A DNA stretch of 64,000 bases from positions 1 through 64,000 of the forward strand of contig NZ_CABVGX010000017.1 of assembly GCF_902497625.1 (NCBI RefSeq). Reading direction: 5' to 3'. Below are positions 44,593-54,418 of the stretch, piece by piece. A program made the translations under genes and the position numbers. Under the pieces are notes generated by a model. The model was not told where the DNA came from, did no database searches, and saw nothing but the letters and a program-made list of their open reading frames with translations. Numbering within the stretch: position 1 is the first letter of the stretch; the number at the start of each line of letters is the position of its first letter. Source of the stretch: Pseudomonas fluorescens. Its GTDB lineage: Bacteria; Pseudomonadota; Gammaproteobacteria; Pseudomonadales; Pseudomonadaceae.

Positions 44593-45845
44593 TGGCTGGC
44601 CTCCCCATAAGCGAAGTACAGACGCGCACTGGTCAGCGCTCGCTGCTCTTCTACGTCGATCTGTTTGAGGCGGGCTTCGATGAGTTCACGTCGGGCGGCA
44701 ACCACCGCGTTTAAATTGCCCTTGCCTGCCCGGTAACTGGCCATGCTGAGTTCGACCTTTTCCTTGGCCAGCGGCACCAGGCTGTCCTGATTTCTACGCA
44801 CGGCACGATCCAGACGCTCATAGTCAGCCAGTTCATTTTCCAGCTGCTGGGTGTGCTCGCGTGACAGCGCTTCGCGCTCGGCCTCCAATTGGTTGAGTTC
44901 AGCCTGCTTAGCCGCAATCCTGGGGTTTTGGCGAGAGTCGGGAAATAGCGGTAAATCCCAGGAAAGTTGAACGCTGACCATGTCGCCGAACTGACGGTCA
45001 CGATGCTGATAATCAAGCTCCCAACTCCAGTCCGACTGCTTTTCCGCTTCGGCTTCACGAACTTTGGCTTGCGCTTCGCGGGTCATCGGCGCAAACGCTG
45101 CCAACTCGGGGTGGTGTTGCAGCTTATGAGAGTAACTTGAGGTGTCGACGGGCCATTCAGGCAAGCTGCCTACAGGCTTGTCGTTGGCGGCGGAGCCAAT
45201 CCAGCGTTTGAGGGCCGCACGAGCCTGCGCTCTCTGGAGAATCAGATCGTCCTGCTGCTCCGCCAGTTGAGCTGCTTCCTGCTTGGGTGTCACCGCATCG
45301 GCGGGTTGAGCGCGGCCACCGGCAATTTGAGCCCGGACGGTATCGCTCAGCAGGCGGTTTTCTTTGTAGAAGTCCTGGAACAACACATCTTTGCGCTCAA
45401 CCGAGTAGCTGCTGATCCAGGCCAACGCCGTGGACTGGCGCACTTTCAGACGTTCGACTCGACGCTCCGCAGAGGCACGATCAATAGCTGCATCGGCGAC
45501 TTCGATACGCGCTTTGCGCTTGTCGCTATTGGGCATCTCCTGCCTGACCCCGACCATCTGCATGGTCATGAAGTCCTGGTTGATACTCCAACGATCCGGG
45601 CCGCCAATGGGGTAGTTCTGCACGCCCACCAAGAGTTTGGGATCAGGTAATTCACCAGCAGGGATGGCTGCACTGTTGGCAGCCTGAATTTTCGCGTCTT
45701 GTGCGGTCAGCGACGGCGCATTGTTTTCTGCCAGCCGCAACGCTTCATCGAGCGTCAATGCGGCAGCGAAACTCGGCAACGCCAGCACGCTTGCCGCTAG
45801 CCCGGCCACGAGAGACCAGCCTGTGCAATTGCACTTGGAGTTCAT
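44589..45845 (-). CDS. cusC: CusC-type outer-membrane factor
   Basis: A 418-aa TolC-family outer-membrane protein with a signal peptide (residues 1-29), LTLDEALRLAENNAPSL at the mature N-terminus and paired coiled-coil regions (QLEAEREALSREHTQQLENE). I start it at MNSKCNCTGW (45845); a longer frame begins 10 codons upstream. It forms the exit duct of the CusCBA pump. First gene of the leftward cus operon, overlapping cusB. Confidence 0.9.
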   Translation of the reverse strand: MNSKCNCTGWSLVAGLAASVLALPSFAAALTLDEALRLAENNAPSLTAQDAKIQAANSAAIPAGELPDPKLLVGVQNYPIGGPDRWSINQDFMTMQMVGVRQEMPNSDKRKARIEVADAAIDRASAERRVERLKVRQSTALAWISSYSVERKDVLFQDFYKENRLLSDTVRAQIAGGRAQPADAVTPKQEAAQLAEQQDDLILQRAQARAALKRWIGSAANDKPVGSLPEWPVDTSSYSHKLQHHPELAAFAPMTREAQAKVREAEAEKQSDWSWELDYQHRDRQFGDMVSVQLSWDLPLFPDSRQNPRIAAKQAELNQLEAEREALSREHTQQLENELADYERLDRAVRRNQDSLVPLAKEKVELSMASYRAGKGNLNAVVAARRELIEARLKQIDVEEQRALTSARLYFAYGEASQ

Positions 45846-45943
45846 GTTTACGATTCCTGTAATCATCCACTGCACGCGTCAAAAGACATGCGCGCAGCTA
45901 GTCCATCCGCTAATGCGGAATGAGGCTCAATGTTGGACAGGAA

Positions 45944-46285
45944 TCAAACGCGAGGCGGTCGCCATACCCCGGATGGGGTTTGTACGGGCAGGGAATCGCT
46001 GAAGAAGGAAACCACTACGGGGCTGAATACGGTTACAGGAGGCTTGAGGATCGAAACTTGCAGCATGCCGCCCGTCTTGCATTCCTGGCCCGGCTTGCAG
46101 GGTTTGCCATGCTCCGTCGGGCTTTTCATGTCGTTACAGCAGTCCATTCCCATGTCGTCCATCATCGCCATGCCCATCGTCTTCATTGGGCAAGGTTCTG
46201 TTGGCGCCTGAACACCCGCCATCCCGCTAAGGGGAAGCGCCAGGCTAATCACGAAAATGAGGCAAAACCGCAGGTAGCGTTTCAT
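45944..46285 (-). CDS. Cys/Met-rich secreted protein upstream of cusC
   Basis: A 113-aa protein with signal peptide (RFCLIFVISLALPLSGMAG) and a Cys/Met cluster (CPMKTMGMAMMDDMGMDCC, then KPCKPGQECKTGG) able to bind soft metals. A hydrophobic stretch follows (VTVFSPVVVSFF). It lies 98 bases before cusC on the same strand and is probably coregulated. Such small proteins are frequent near Pseudomonas copper genes; function unassigned. Confidence 0.65.
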   Translation of the reverse strand: MKRYLRFCLIFVISLALPLSGMAGVQAPTEPCPMKTMGMAMMDDMGMDCCNDMKSPTEHGKPCKPGQECKTGGMLQVSILKPPVTVFSPVVVSFFSDSLPVQTPSGVWRPPRV

Positions 46286-46711
46286 AGTGATGGAGTGTAG
46301 CCGCCCGAAACGGCGCTAACAATGAATGGAGCACATACCTCAAGCTTCCGAAAGACAGCTTTCCGAAAAGCGCCGAACACGCGTGATATAACGGTTTCAG
46401 TATTAAGCCAACATTACCTTGCCAGCCAGCTGCCTGACGTCGCGCAGCCAATGTTCGGGATTACAAGAACCCTTGCGGAGGCTTTTTTTGTACTTGATCT
46501 GGGCTTCTCAGAGTTTGCTCACCAAGGCTTCGCCCGATTTCGGTCTTGCTCCTCGCTTAGCGAGATTTCGGCTGACGGATTTCTGCTCGACGCCCAGAGC
46601 GCGACGGCGCAATTGGGGTTCGAGCACGGTGGCCTCACATCTCGAATAGGCTAGTGGTCAAAATGGGTTTAAAACAGCTAACGTTCGATTTTCAATTCAG
46701 GGACGACCTAC
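46286..46711. other. Gap between cus and ars modules
   Basis: No gene that I can support. There is a tandem 15-base near-repeat (AAGCTTCCGAAAGAC, then AGCTTTCCGAAAAGC, about 46338-46368) and a CCCTTGCGGAGGC stem followed by seven T at about 46470-46490 that could terminate rightward transcription. The reading frames across 46490-46650 look like remnants without start signals. Confidence 0.4.
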
Positions 46712-47269
46712 ATGGCTTTGAAAATCCGTACGGCGGCAGTAGCAGATGCAGAAGCCATCCAGCGCATTTATGCCCCCATAGTTTCGAACACGGCGATCTC
46801 ATTCGAAGAAACCCCGCCAAGCGTTGAGGAGATTGCTCAGCGGATAGCGACGACACTTCAGACATATCCCTACCTTGTGGCTGAAGAAGGTGGTGAGATC
46901 AAGGGATATGCATACGCAAGCCAGCATCGTGCACGTGCAGCCTACCGATGGGCTGTTGACGTGACGGTGTACATAGCTGAATCAGCTCGCCGCCAGGGTG
47001 TTGGCCGCGAACTCTACGAGACTCTACTTCCAATACTTGAGAAACAGCGGTTTCGCGCCGCTTACGCTGGAATTGCACAGCCCAATGAAGGCAGCGTGGG
47101 CCTGCACGAGTCGCTAGGATTCACCCATATAGGGACGTATCCAGAGGTAGGCTTCAAGCTTGGGAAATGGCACGACGTCGGCTATTGGCGGCTCGGGCTG
47201 TGCCAGGCAACCCCTCCACTGGAACCTATTCTCTTCCCCCAGGTTGAAATCAAGCCAGTGATGGGGTGA
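46712..47269 (+). CDS. arsN1: GNAT N-acetyltransferase, ArsN1/phosphinothricin-type
   Basis: A 185-aa GNAT acetyltransferase of the phosphinothricin/arsinothricin type, with IRTAAVADAEAIQRIYAPIV, NTAISFEETPPS, the acetyl-CoA loop ARRQGVGRELYETLL and GLHESLGFTHIGTYPEVGFK. Such ArsN1 enzymes acetylate the organoarsenical antibiotic arsinothricin. It converges with the MFS gene of the ars operon, overlapping its end by 20 bases. Substrate is inferred from context. Confidence 0.85.
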   Translation: MALKIRTAAVADAEAIQRIYAPIVSNTAISFEETPPSVEEIAQRIATTLQTYPYLVAEEGGEIKGYAYASQHRARAAYRWAVDVTVYIAESARRQGVGRELYETLLPILEKQRFRAAYAGIAQPNEGSVGLHESLGFTHIGTYPEVGFKLGKWHDVGYWRLGLCQATPPLEPILFPQVEIKPVMG

Positions 47270-48437
47270 AGGCTCGTAGTTTGGTGAATGCGACTAAAGC
47301 GCCGATGCCCAATATCCCGGCCATGATCCAAATTAGCCAGTTTGGGCCAAGCTGCACCAGGATGTATGCGCATGCCATGGGCGCTACCGCTTGTGCAACC
47401 AACACTGGGCGAGCGATCAGGCCAAGGTGGATGCCTAGGTTGGTGCTGCCCAACAGTGTAAGTGGGACTGTTCCTCTGGCGATGGTCATGATCCCATTTC
47501 CACCGCCGAAGGTAATCACTGCGATAAGGGACACCATCACCATCCCCGGCCCCAAGGCCAAGAGTCCGACGATGCAAGCCAGAATCCCTAGCCTTGCTAT
47601 CCATACCGGATGAGCGCTGCGGCCAAACGCATATTCCAAAAGTCGAGCGACAACTTGAGACGGCCCCATCAGCGCTCCGAGTGTTACTGCCATGGCGGCG
47701 GAAATTTCATGGCTACGCAGGAGCGCTATTAGATTGACCGCCAAAGCTGACATCACGAACGCATGTAATGTGAACAGCAAGGCGATCCACGCCAAGCGTG
47801 GATCAGCAGGCGCGTACGATGCATTGGCGATCTTAGCGGACTCAGTTGCTCGCGGCGTAGGCAATGGAACCGTTAGCAGGTGAAGGGGCAAACCTACAGC
47901 AAGATGGATTAAGGCGAGCACCCTGCAGGTGGTTTGCCATCCATGGCTCGCATCCATCGACGCCAGGAAAGGCCAAGCGACCGTGCTTGCGAAGCCCGCT
48001 ATGAGTGTCAGTCCGGTCATCGAGCCTCTCGCCCTTGCCCCCATCAGTCGGCCCAATGTCGCGAATCCAGCGTCATACAGGCCTGCGGCCATGCCCAAAC
48101 CCAAAACTGTCCATGCGATGTAGTAGACGAACAGCCCTGATGCGAAAGACATGGTGATTAAACCAAGGGCCAGCAGAAGCGAACTGCTGGCGAGCACCCA
48201 TTTTCCGCCATGCTTATCAATAGTCCTGCCGACTACAGGTGCGCATATTCCAGCGACAAGCAGAGACCACGATAAGGCGCCCACTACAGCGGGAACGGAT
48301 GTATTTAGTGAGTGCGAAACGGGTTCAGCTAGAACTGCCGGCAGATAAAACGTGGAGCCCCACGCAAGAATTTGGTTACAACCCATTGAGCCAATCAGGG
48401 TCGCATGCTGCCTTGTCGTCGGGGCTGCGGTAGACAT
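47250..48437 (-). CDS. MFS transporter of the ars operon
   Basis: A 395-aa major facilitator with 12 predicted TMs. Marks: LIGSMGCNQILAWGSTFYLP in TM1, GAHxxGR-like GRTIDKHGGKW after TM2, and GLYDAGFATLGRLMG in TM4-5. It is last in the leftward ars operon, its start overlapping the arsO stop by one base (TGATG). MFS genes in this place may export oxidised or organic arsenicals. It has no GAPDH partner, so I do not call it ArsJ. Confidence 0.75.
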   Translation of the reverse strand: MSTAAPTTRQHATLIGSMGCNQILAWGSTFYLPAVLAEPVSHSLNTSVPAVVGALSWSLLVAGICAPVVGRTIDKHGGKWVLASSSLLLALGLITMSFASGLFVYYIAWTVLGLGMAAGLYDAGFATLGRLMGARARGSMTGLTLIAGFASTVAWPFLASMDASHGWQTTCRVLALIHLAVGLPLHLLTVPLPTPRATESAKIANASYAPADPRLAWIALLFTLHAFVMSALAVNLIALLRSHEISAAMAVTLGALMGPSQVVARLLEYAFGRSAHPVWIARLGILACIVGLLALGPGMVMVSLIAVITFGGGNGIMTIARGTVPLTLLGSTNLGIHLGLIARPVLVAQAVAPMACAYILVQLGPNWLIWIMAGILGIGALVAFTKLRAFTPSLA

Positions 48438-49504
48438 CAGTCCAACTCAGCGAGATAGCTTTGCACTTGCTTGACTACATCTCGAGCGGTGCGGGTTACT
48501 CCGATCAATGTCGCGGAGGCGAGCCCCGTCCAATCGCCGTAACCTACTAGCCACAGATTGGGTGAAGCAACACTCCGGTTTTCGTCCACAGCCACTTTGC
48601 CATCCTGGCCTACAATGCCCAGGTTGTTTAGGTGGTCGAGCGCTGGAGAAAACCCAGTGCACCAGATGACGACATCCACCGCTGTTTCGTCTCCTGATGA
48701 CCAAACAACGCCTGTTGAAGTGAAGTGCGTGAATGGCCGTACTGCGCTCAATACACCGCGTTCACGAGCGTCCTTCACCGATGGCACCATTACGATATCG
48801 CCCAGCCCCCCAGCGGGTTGTTCAGGCTCCACACCTTCCTGTTGCGCCTTCAATCGAGCAGTAGCTCGTTCGAACAGGACGCGCCCATCAACCTCATCAG
48901 GTAGAAACTTTGGGGCCTCTTGAGTTACCCAGGTTGCCTGAGTCACTTTAGAAACCTCGGCGTAAATCTGGGCTCCCGAGTTGCCACCACCCACGACAAG
49001 GACGGTTTTCCCCTCAAACTCATTCGGCCCAACGTAATGAGCGGAATGAAGCTGCTGCCCTACGAACAACTCCTGTCCGGCATAGCTCGGTGTAAATGGG
49101 CGGCTCCAGGTGCCTGTTGCACTGATAACCGCCTTGGCATCCCAGTTTCTATCCCCGGAGACAACCCGTAATCCTTCTTCGATTTTTTCGACACGGGTCA
49201 CCCTGGTGGATCGGATGATGGGGAAGTCATATCGACGCTCGTACAGAGTCAGATAGTCGATAACATCATCACGGTGAGGCGTTTCTTCTGATACGGCAGG
49301 CATCGGCCAGCCCGCAATCGAGCTCCATGCCGATGGAGAGAAGAGTCGCAGCGAGTCCCAGCCATGCCGCCAGGCTCCTCCTGGTGCCGACTCCGCATCG
49401 AGCAGCACATAAGACAAGCCTGACCGCTTCAAAAAATAGGCGACTGTCAGCGCGGATTGACCACCGCCAATGACCACAACATCAATTTTCGAATTCTGAC
49501 TCAC
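48437..49504 (-). CDS. arsO: ArsO-type flavin monooxygenase
   Basis: A 355-aa FAD/NADPH-dependent monooxygenase: FAD motif [17 protein letters not shown] at the N-terminus, [25 protein letters not shown] motif [16 protein letters not shown], and FATGY-like [14 protein letters not shown]. It matches the ArsO group in arsenic operons, whose reaction is not fully settled. The GTG at 49504 is preferred because GGAGG lies 6 bases before it; an ATG two codons upstream abuts that site. Confidence 0.85.
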   Translation of the reverse strand: MSQNSKIDVVVIGGGQSALTVAYFLKRSGLSYVLLDAESAPGGAWRHGWDSLRLFSPSAWSSIAGWPMPAVSEETPHRDDVIDYLTLYERRYDFPIIRSTRVTRVEKIEEGLRVVSGDRNWDAKAVISATGTWSRPFTPSYAGQELFVGQQLHSAHYVGPNEFEGKTVLVVGGGNSGAQIYAEVSKVTQATWVTQEAPKFLPDEVDGRVLFERATARLKAQQEGVEPEQPAGGLGDIVMVPSVKDARERGVLSAVRPFTHFTSTGVVWSSGDETAVDVVIWCTGFSPALDHLNNLGIVGQDGKVAVDENRSVASPNLWLVGYGDWTGLASATLIGVTRTARDVVKQVQSYLAELD

Positions 49505-49547
49505 CAGCATCCTCCAGGCTCAATCGCGGCACCTCACTGTCGTCGTA

Positions 49548-49970
49548 TCAGACTCTGCGACCGTGCTCATCAATGACCACTTGGCCGTCCTCTTTGACGA
49601 AACTCCCACGCTGCTCTTGCGGTAACAAATCGAGCACAGCTTCTGACGGACGACACAAACGCGTCCCCAAAGGCGTCACGACGATGGGGCGATTGATCAG
49701 GATAGGGTGAGCCATCATGGCATCGATGAGCTGTTCGTTCGCCAGCGATGCATCGCCCAATCCCAGCTCTTCGTACGGTGTGCCTTTGATACGCAAAAGA
49801 GCCCGCACCCCGATACCCATATCCTCAATGAGTCTGACAAGTGTGGTGCGATCAGGCGGGTTCTTCAGGTACTCGATAACCGTCGGTTCTTCCCCGCTGT
49901 TACGGATCAACTCCAAGGTGTTGCGAGAGGTGCCGCATTCGGGGTTGTGGTAAATCGTGATCTGGCTCAT
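49548..49970 (-). CDS. arsC: Glutaredoxin-coupled arsenate reductase ArsC
   Basis: A 140-aa ArsC of the glutaredoxin-dependent family. The catalytic Cys is in YHNPECGTSRNTLELI (C12), with the RPIVVTPLGTRLCRPSE arginine segment later. It reduces arsenate to arsenite for export by ArsB. It lies between arsH and arsO and is the third arsenate reductase gene of the operon. Confidence 0.95.
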   Translation of the reverse strand: MSQITIYHNPECGTSRNTLELIRNSGEEPTVIEYLKNPPDRTTLVRLIEDMGIGVRALLRIKGTPYEELGLGDASLANEQLIDAMMAHPILINRPIVVTPLGTRLCRPSEAVLDLLPQEQRGSFVKEDGQVVIDEHGRRV

Positions 49971-49990
49971 ATCGCTTCCTCGTGCTGACG

Positions 49991-50704
49991 TTAGATGGAG
50001 CGCTGGTTGACGCGCTTGGAAAGCTCTTCGGCGGACTCTTTACGCTCGGAGTACCGATCAACCAAATAATCCTGGCGATCCCGCAACAGCAGCGTGAACT
50101 TCATCAACTCCTCCATCACGTCCACCAGTCGGTCGTAGTACGAGGACGGTTTCATACGGCCTGCTTCATCGAACTCGGTGAACGCCTTGGCCACGGAAGA
50201 CTGGTTAGGGATGGTAAACATCCGCATCCACCGTCCAAGTACCCGCAGTTGGTTAACCACGTTGAAGGATTGGGAGCCGCCACAGACCTGCATCACAGCA
50301 AGGGTTTTGCCTTGCGTAGGTCGTACAGCGCCAATCGCCAGCGGAACCCAGTCAATTTGGGCTTTGAATACTGCACTCATGGAGCCGTGACGCTCAGGGG
50401 AGCACCACACCTGTCCCTCAGACCATTGCATCAGCTCGCGCAGCTCAGCGACCTTGGGATGTGTATCGGGAGCGTCATCCGGAAGCGGCAGACCCGATGG
50501 GTCAAAGATCTTGGTTTCAGCACCAAACTCATTCAGCAGGCGTGCCGCCTCTTGCGTGACTAACCGGCTGAAAGAGCGCTCTCGCGTCGATCCGTACAAA
50601 AGCAGAATTCGAGGCTTATGGAGTGACGGTGTACGCGGCTCCAGTTGCTCCAACGACGGAATGTCGATCAGGTCGGTGTGTACGTTCGGCAATGTATCTT
50701 GCAT
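49991..50704 (-). CDS. arsH: ArsH NADPH-dependent FMN oxidoreductase
   Basis: A 237-aa flavodoxin-like FMN reductase with [17 protein letters not shown] (FMN phosphate loop) and the ArsH signatures [20 protein letters not shown] and [11 protein letters not shown]. ArsH oxidises trivalent organoarsenicals to less toxic pentavalent forms. An AGGAG site lies before the ATG at 50704. Confidence 0.95.
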   Translation of the reverse strand: MQDTLPNVHTDLIDIPSLEQLEPRTPSLHKPRILLLYGSTRERSFSRLVTQEAARLLNEFGAETKIFDPSGLPLPDDAPDTHPKVAELRELMQWSEGQVWCSPERHGSMSAVFKAQIDWVPLAIGAVRPTQGKTLAVMQVCGGSQSFNVVNQLRVLGRWMRMFTIPNQSSVAKAFTEFDEAGRMKPSSYYDRLVDVMEELMKFTLLLRDRQDYLVDRYSERKESAEELSKRVNQRSI

Positions 50705-50751
50705 ATAAACTCCTACCACGGCGCCGGCTAGGACGCCGCCTCGGTTGATCT

Positions 50752-51222
50752 TTAAAGCGAACCGATGCGGTTCAGTTCAGCTTTCAGTTGGTCAGGGCTC
50801 ATGGTCTTGAGCGGCAGTGCAAGAAACGCACTCACGCGTTCGTGAATTTTGGCCAGTGTGGCTTCAAACGCTGCGGTGATCTCGGCTTCCGACCCGCTAG
50901 CCTCAGACGGGTCGGCCAGCCCCCAATGCGCCTTCAAAGCTGGCCCAAAGAAGATTGGGCATGCTTCACCCGCTGCGCGGTCGCAGACAGTGATCACGAT
51001 GTCTGGAGGCGAGCCCTCAAAAGCATCCGAAGCCTTGCTGCTCAAGCCCACCGTGGAAATACCCGCCGCCTCCAGCGTTTGCAATGCCCGTTGATTCACC
51101 CGGCCACTGGGAAAGCTTCCTGAACTGACGGCTTCTACACCCTTGGGCGCCAAGTGGTTGAAAAGCGCCTCGGACAGAATGCTGCGGCAGCTGTTGTGGG
51201 TGCACATGAACAAGACTTTCAT
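50752..51222 (-). CDS. arsC: Thioredoxin-coupled arsenate reductase (LMW-PTP type)
   Basis: A 156-aa arsenate reductase with P-loop [14 protein letters not shown] and a later [10 protein letters not shown] pair, the thioredoxin-coupled arrangement. It lies 16 bases after arsB. A second enzyme of this class heads the operon. Confidence 0.92.
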   Translation of the reverse strand: MKVLFMCTHNSCRSILSEALFNHLAPKGVEAVSSGSFPSGRVNQRALQTLEAAGISTVGLSSKASDAFEGSPPDIVITVCDRAAGEACPIFFGPALKAHWGLADPSEASGSEAEITAAFEATLAKIHERVSAFLALPLKTMSPDQLKAELNRIGSL

Positions 51223-51238
51223 CAGACGATTCCTTGAT

Positions 51239-52522
51239 TCAGAAACTGAGGCGCAGTGCCAGGGCGGACAATGTGGCGACGAGGATGGGCACGGTCAGCA
51301 CGATCCCGGTCTTGAAGTAGTAACCCCAACTGATCGTTATGTTTTTCCGGGCTAGCACGTGCAGCCACAGCAGAGTGGCTAAGCTCCCAATTGGGGTGAT
51401 CTTCGGGCCCAGGTCACAGCCGATGATGTTGGCGTAAACCATCGCTTGCTGGACTACACCATCGACTTCGGCGGCATGAATGGATAAGGCGCCTACCAGA
51501 ACGGTGGGCATGTTGTTCATGATCGATGACAGCAACGCTGTTAGCAGCCCTGTACCTAGGGACGCGCCCCAAACGCCGTAACCGGCGAACACGTTCAGGA
51601 TTTGCGCGATGTGGTCGGTCAGGCCGGCGTTCTTCAGGCCATAAACAACCAGGTACATACCCAAAGAAAAAATCACCACCTGCCATGGCGCCTCTTTGAG
51701 CACCTTGCTTGTGTTGATGGCGTGACCACGAGCCGCGATGACGTAAAGAATGAATGCACAGATCGCTGCAATGGCGCTGATTGGCACCCCCAATGGCTCA
51801 ATGACAAAGAAGCCGATCAGTAGTAGTGCCAACACCCACCAGCCGGCTACAAAAGTGGCCCGGTCGTGGATTGCTTCGTCCGGATTGTCCAGTTGGTTGA
51901 GGTCATAGATCTTTGGTAAATCTTTGCGGAAAAACCACAGCAGCATGGCTAACGTCGCCGCCACGCTGACGATGTTTACCGGCACCATGATCGAGGCATA
52001 TTCGTTGAAGCCGATATCGAAGTAGTCGGCAGAGACGATGTTGACCAGGTTGGAAACCACCAGCGGTAAGCTCGCCGTATCCGCGATAAAACCGGCTGCC
52101 ATGACGAATGCCAACGTAGCAGCAGGAGAAAAACGCAACGCCAGCAACATCGCGATCACAATGGGTGTGAGGATCAATGCTGCTCCGTCATTGGCGAACA
52201 GGGCCGACACAGCTGCGCCCAGCAGGACGATAAATGCGAACAGCTTGCGGGTGCTCCCGCCTCCCCATCGGGCCACATGCAGCGCAGGCCACTTGAAAAA
52301 ACCTGCCTCATCAAGCAGCAGACTAATGATGATGACCGCGATGAAAGTCCCAGTGGCATTCCAGACAATGCGCCAAACCTCTGGTATGTCGGCAAGGGTA
52401 ACGACACCTGCCAGCAACGCCACGATGGCACCGAACATCGCACTCCAGCCAACCCCAAGCCCCTTGGGCTGCCAGATGACAAGGACGATGGTGGCGATAA
52501 AGATCAATATGGCAATCAGCAT
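51239..52522 (-). CDS. arsB: ArsB arsenite antiporter
   Basis: A 427-aa ion-transporter-superfamily permease with about 12 TMs, exporting As(III) and Sb(III). ArsB marks include [37 protein letters not shown] and [20 protein letters not shown]. It follows arsR by 24 bases. Confidence 0.96.
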   Translation of the reverse strand: MLIAILIFIATIVLVIWQPKGLGVGWSAMFGAIVALLAGVVTLADIPEVWRIVWNATGTFIAVIIISLLLDEAGFFKWPALHVARWGGGSTRKLFAFIVLLGAAVSALFANDGAALILTPIVIAMLLALRFSPAATLAFVMAAGFIADTASLPLVVSNLVNIVSADYFDIGFNEYASIMVPVNIVSVAATLAMLLWFFRKDLPKIYDLNQLDNPDEAIHDRATFVAGWWVLALLLIGFFVIEPLGVPISAIAAICAFILYVIAARGHAINTSKVLKEAPWQVVIFSLGMYLVVYGLKNAGLTDHIAQILNVFAGYGVWGASLGTGLLTALLSSIMNNMPTVLVGALSIHAAEVDGVVQQAMVYANIIGCDLGPKITPIGSLATLLWLHVLARKNITISWGYYFKTGIVLTVPILVATLSALALRLSF

Positions 52523-52546
52523 TTCATTAATCCGGTTGGGCGTGAA

Positions 52547-52903
52547 TCAGCTACACACGGCTTGGTTGATCGGACGGTCGTTCATGCCGCAGAGGCGCTT
52601 AGCCTCGGTTTCCAGCCATTGCTGATTGGCGTCTACCACTTCCTTCAAAACTGCAGTCACCCACGCGGGCAAATCAGGATTCAGTCGGTAGTACACCCAT
52701 TGGCCTTGGCGACGATCCAACAACAAACCGGCAGAGCGCAGCAGCGCCAAATGACGAGAAATCTTCGGCTGACTCAGGTCGAGTGCTGCAGTTAGCTCGC
52801 ATACACACAGCTCACCTTCACTCACGACAAGCAGCGAAATTTTTGCTCGGGTGTCATCCGCCAGGCACTTGAATAAGGTGGTGGGGTTCAAGGGTTCTGT
52901 CAT
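52547..52903 (-). CDS. arsR: ArsR arsenic-responsive repressor
   Basis: A 118-aa SmtB/ArsR winged-helix repressor. ELCVCELTAALDLSQPKISR carries the Cys pair (CVC) of the As(III) site in the recognition helix. Its start overlaps the preceding reductase stop (ATGA). It probably represses the promoter at 53349-53387. Confidence 0.94.
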   Translation of the reverse strand: MTEPLNPTTLFKCLADDTRAKISLLVVSEGELCVCELTAALDLSQPKISRHLALLRSAGLLLDRRQGQWVYYRLNPDLPAWVTAVLKEVVDANQQWLETEAKRLCGMNDRPINQAVCS

Positions 52904-53322
52904 AGATCCTCCAGGTGTTTGGTCTTGACCAAAACGAAGAGCTTGATGCGCTCGTGGATGTCGTGGAGCGTGTGGCGAAATGCGCCAGGATCATCGCTGG
53001 TTACTGGGTCAGGAAAATCCCAGGCAATGACTTCACCTGCGTTGGGCATTGGTAGGCACTCGCTTGCGGATTTATCACAAAGAGTGATTACGTAATCGAA
53101 TCGATCAGCTTGAAACTCGCTGATGGACTTGCTGCGCAGGCCCGTTGCATCGACTCCAACCGCCTCCAATGCTTGAGTCGTGCGCAGATCAACCTCAGAC
53201 GGTTCAGATCCTGCGCTGAAGGCCTCGAAGCGCGGGTCGGTGTGCCGCAGCAAAGCCTCTGCAAGCAGAGAGCGGGCTGAGTTGGCAACGCACACGAAAA
53301 GCACTTTGATAGCAGGGCTCAT
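52900..53322 (-). CDS. arsC: Second LMW-PTP-type arsenate reductase, operon head
   Basis: A 140-aa reductase with FVCVANSARSLLAEALLRH as P-loop (C then the SARS segment) and CDKSASECLP as the second Cys pair. It differs from the 50752 protein, so it is not a recent duplicate. I start it at MSPAIKVLF (53322); a longer frame would run into the divergent gene. First gene of the ars operon, overlapping arsR by 4 bases. Confidence 0.88.
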   Translation of the reverse strand: MSPAIKVLFVCVANSARSLLAEALLRHTDPRFEAFSAGSEPSEVDLRTTQALEAVGVDATGLRSKSISEFQADRFDYVITLCDKSASECLPMPNAGEVIAWDFPDPVTSDDPGAFRHTLHDIHERIKLFVLVKTKHLEDL

Positions 53323-53348
53323 GGTGGAACTCGATGCATATGGAAAAT

Positions 53349-53387
53349 CGAATATACGCTTTGGCGAATATTCGGTAAAGCGAATAT
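53349..53387 (-). promoter_or_regulatory. ars operon promoter with ArsR-type repeats
   Basis: A minus-strand promoter with -35 TTTACC and -10 TATATT separated by 17 bases. CGAATAT occurs three times at exactly 16-base spacing (53349, 53365, 53381), the middle one part of the palindrome CGAATATTCG. This overlaps the promoter as expected for ArsR repression. arsN2 is read from the other side. Confidence 0.8.
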
Positions 53388-53463
53388 GATGTCTGCTGTT
53401 TCGGCATGTGCCCTTACGCTCCATGCGTATCGGCATAACGGAGATGAGAGGATGGAGGGGGAT

Positions 53464-53916
53464 ATGATGATCCAGGCAACGGAAATAGCCGGAGGGCAGT
53501 CGCAGCGCTTTCGCGATGCGCTGAAATTTGCTGACCTTCCAGCAGACGATATTGATCTTCCAGGCCGAACCTTTTTTGAGTTCACACGGGATGGTGAGAC
53601 TGTTGGATGGGGAGGGTTTGAAACGCATGGGACAGATGGATTGCTGCGCTCCATGGTCGTAGAGCCGGCATACAGATCGAAAGGGGTTGGGGCTGAAGTG
53701 CTTCGAGTCATTGAAGCAATAGCTGCCGAGCAGGGAATCGCTCGATTTCATTTGCTGACAACAACTGCATCAGGCTTTTTTGAACAGCAGGGCTATGCAG
53801 TCAATCAACGAGATTCTGCGCCGCCTCTAATTTCTCAGACGGAGCAGTTCAGGGGGCTTTGCCCTGGCTCGGCTTGCTACATGTGCAAGGCCTTATCTGC
53901 GAATGCACGAAAGTAG
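53464..53916 (+). CDS. arsN2: ArsN2-type N-acetyltransferase
   Basis: A 150-aa GNAT protein with LRSMVVEPAYRSKGVGAEVL (acetyl-CoA loop), FFEQQGYAVNQRDSAPPLI and TEQFRGLCPGSACYMCK, the pattern of ArsN2 proteins encoded in arsenic islands. GGAGGGG precedes a double ATG at 53464/53467. It is divergent from the ars operon. Substrate inferred to be an arsenical or its precursor. Confidence 0.85.
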   Translation: MMIQATEIAGGQSQRFRDALKFADLPADDIDLPGRTFFEFTRDGETVGWGGFETHGTDGLLRSMVVEPAYRSKGVGAEVLRVIEAIAAEQGIARFHLLTTTASGFFEQQGYAVNQRDSAPPLISQTEQFRGLCPGSACYMCKALSANARK

Positions 53917-53918
53917 CT

Positions 53919-53940
53919 GATCACCTGGGTGATGGCTTTT
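53919..53940 (+). terminator. Short terminator after arsN2
   Basis: ATCACC-TG-GGTGAT stem followed by GGCTTTTAG just past the arsN2 stop. The stem is short, so it is a weak candidate. Confidence 0.45.
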
Positions 53941-53988
53941 AGCCCCGATGCCAGCTAGATTTGGAGCTTTCTACGATCAAGGAAGGAT

Positions 53989-54357
53989 ATGAAAAAGCTC
54001 ATCGCAGTAATGGGGATCTGCGTCGCACTTGGCGGTTGCGCTACGTCCCACTACACCGCAGGACGAGACTTTCCGTCGGCCAGTGTAGCGAGCATCACCA
54101 AAGGCAAAACCACCACTTCTGAGTTGAAATCTCTATTCGGTGAGCCCTACGCCAAGAGTGCTGTCAGCGAGACTGACGAAAAGTGGATCTACACCTACAC
54201 CAATGGCTCAGCCCATGCCCAAAGCTACGTGGTCACCATGAAGGTGACGACTACGGGCACTCAGAAGACCCTCGACGTCTTGATCCGAAATGACGTGGTC
54301 ATCAACTACACGTTCAGCGAAGGCCCCGCTCCAGGCACTACCACTGCGACGAACTAA
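53989..54357 (+). CDS. BamE/SmpA-like lipoprotein
   Basis: A 122-aa lipoprotein. MKKLIAVMGICVALGGCATS shows a lipobox with Cys at 17, followed by SITKGKTTTSELKSLFGEPY, the BamE/SmpA/OmlA-type segment. A AAGGA site precedes the ATG. Many accessory islands carry such proteins; a role in outer-membrane assembly is not implied. Confidence 0.8.
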   Translation: MKKLIAVMGICVALGGCATSHYTAGRDFPSASVASITKGKTTTSELKSLFGEPYAKSAVSETDEKWIYTYTNGSAHAQSYVVTMKVTTTGTQKTLDVLIRNDVVINYTFSEGPAPGTTTATN

Positions 54358-54418
54358 GTTCGCCACCTTGTCATTGGGCGACCCGCCGCGCTCAGTACGT
54401 TGTTGATGGAGCAAGCTC

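Noticed and set aside
46322..46654. 110-codon plus-strand frame before arsN1
   Set aside because: It includes a terminator-like T-run, has no ribosome binding site and shows no recognisable protein pattern.
52900..53751. Long 283-codon frame for the first arsenate reductase
   Set aside because: The extra N-terminal half runs across the ars promoter and the divergent arsN2 gene; the enzyme begins at MSPAIKVLF.
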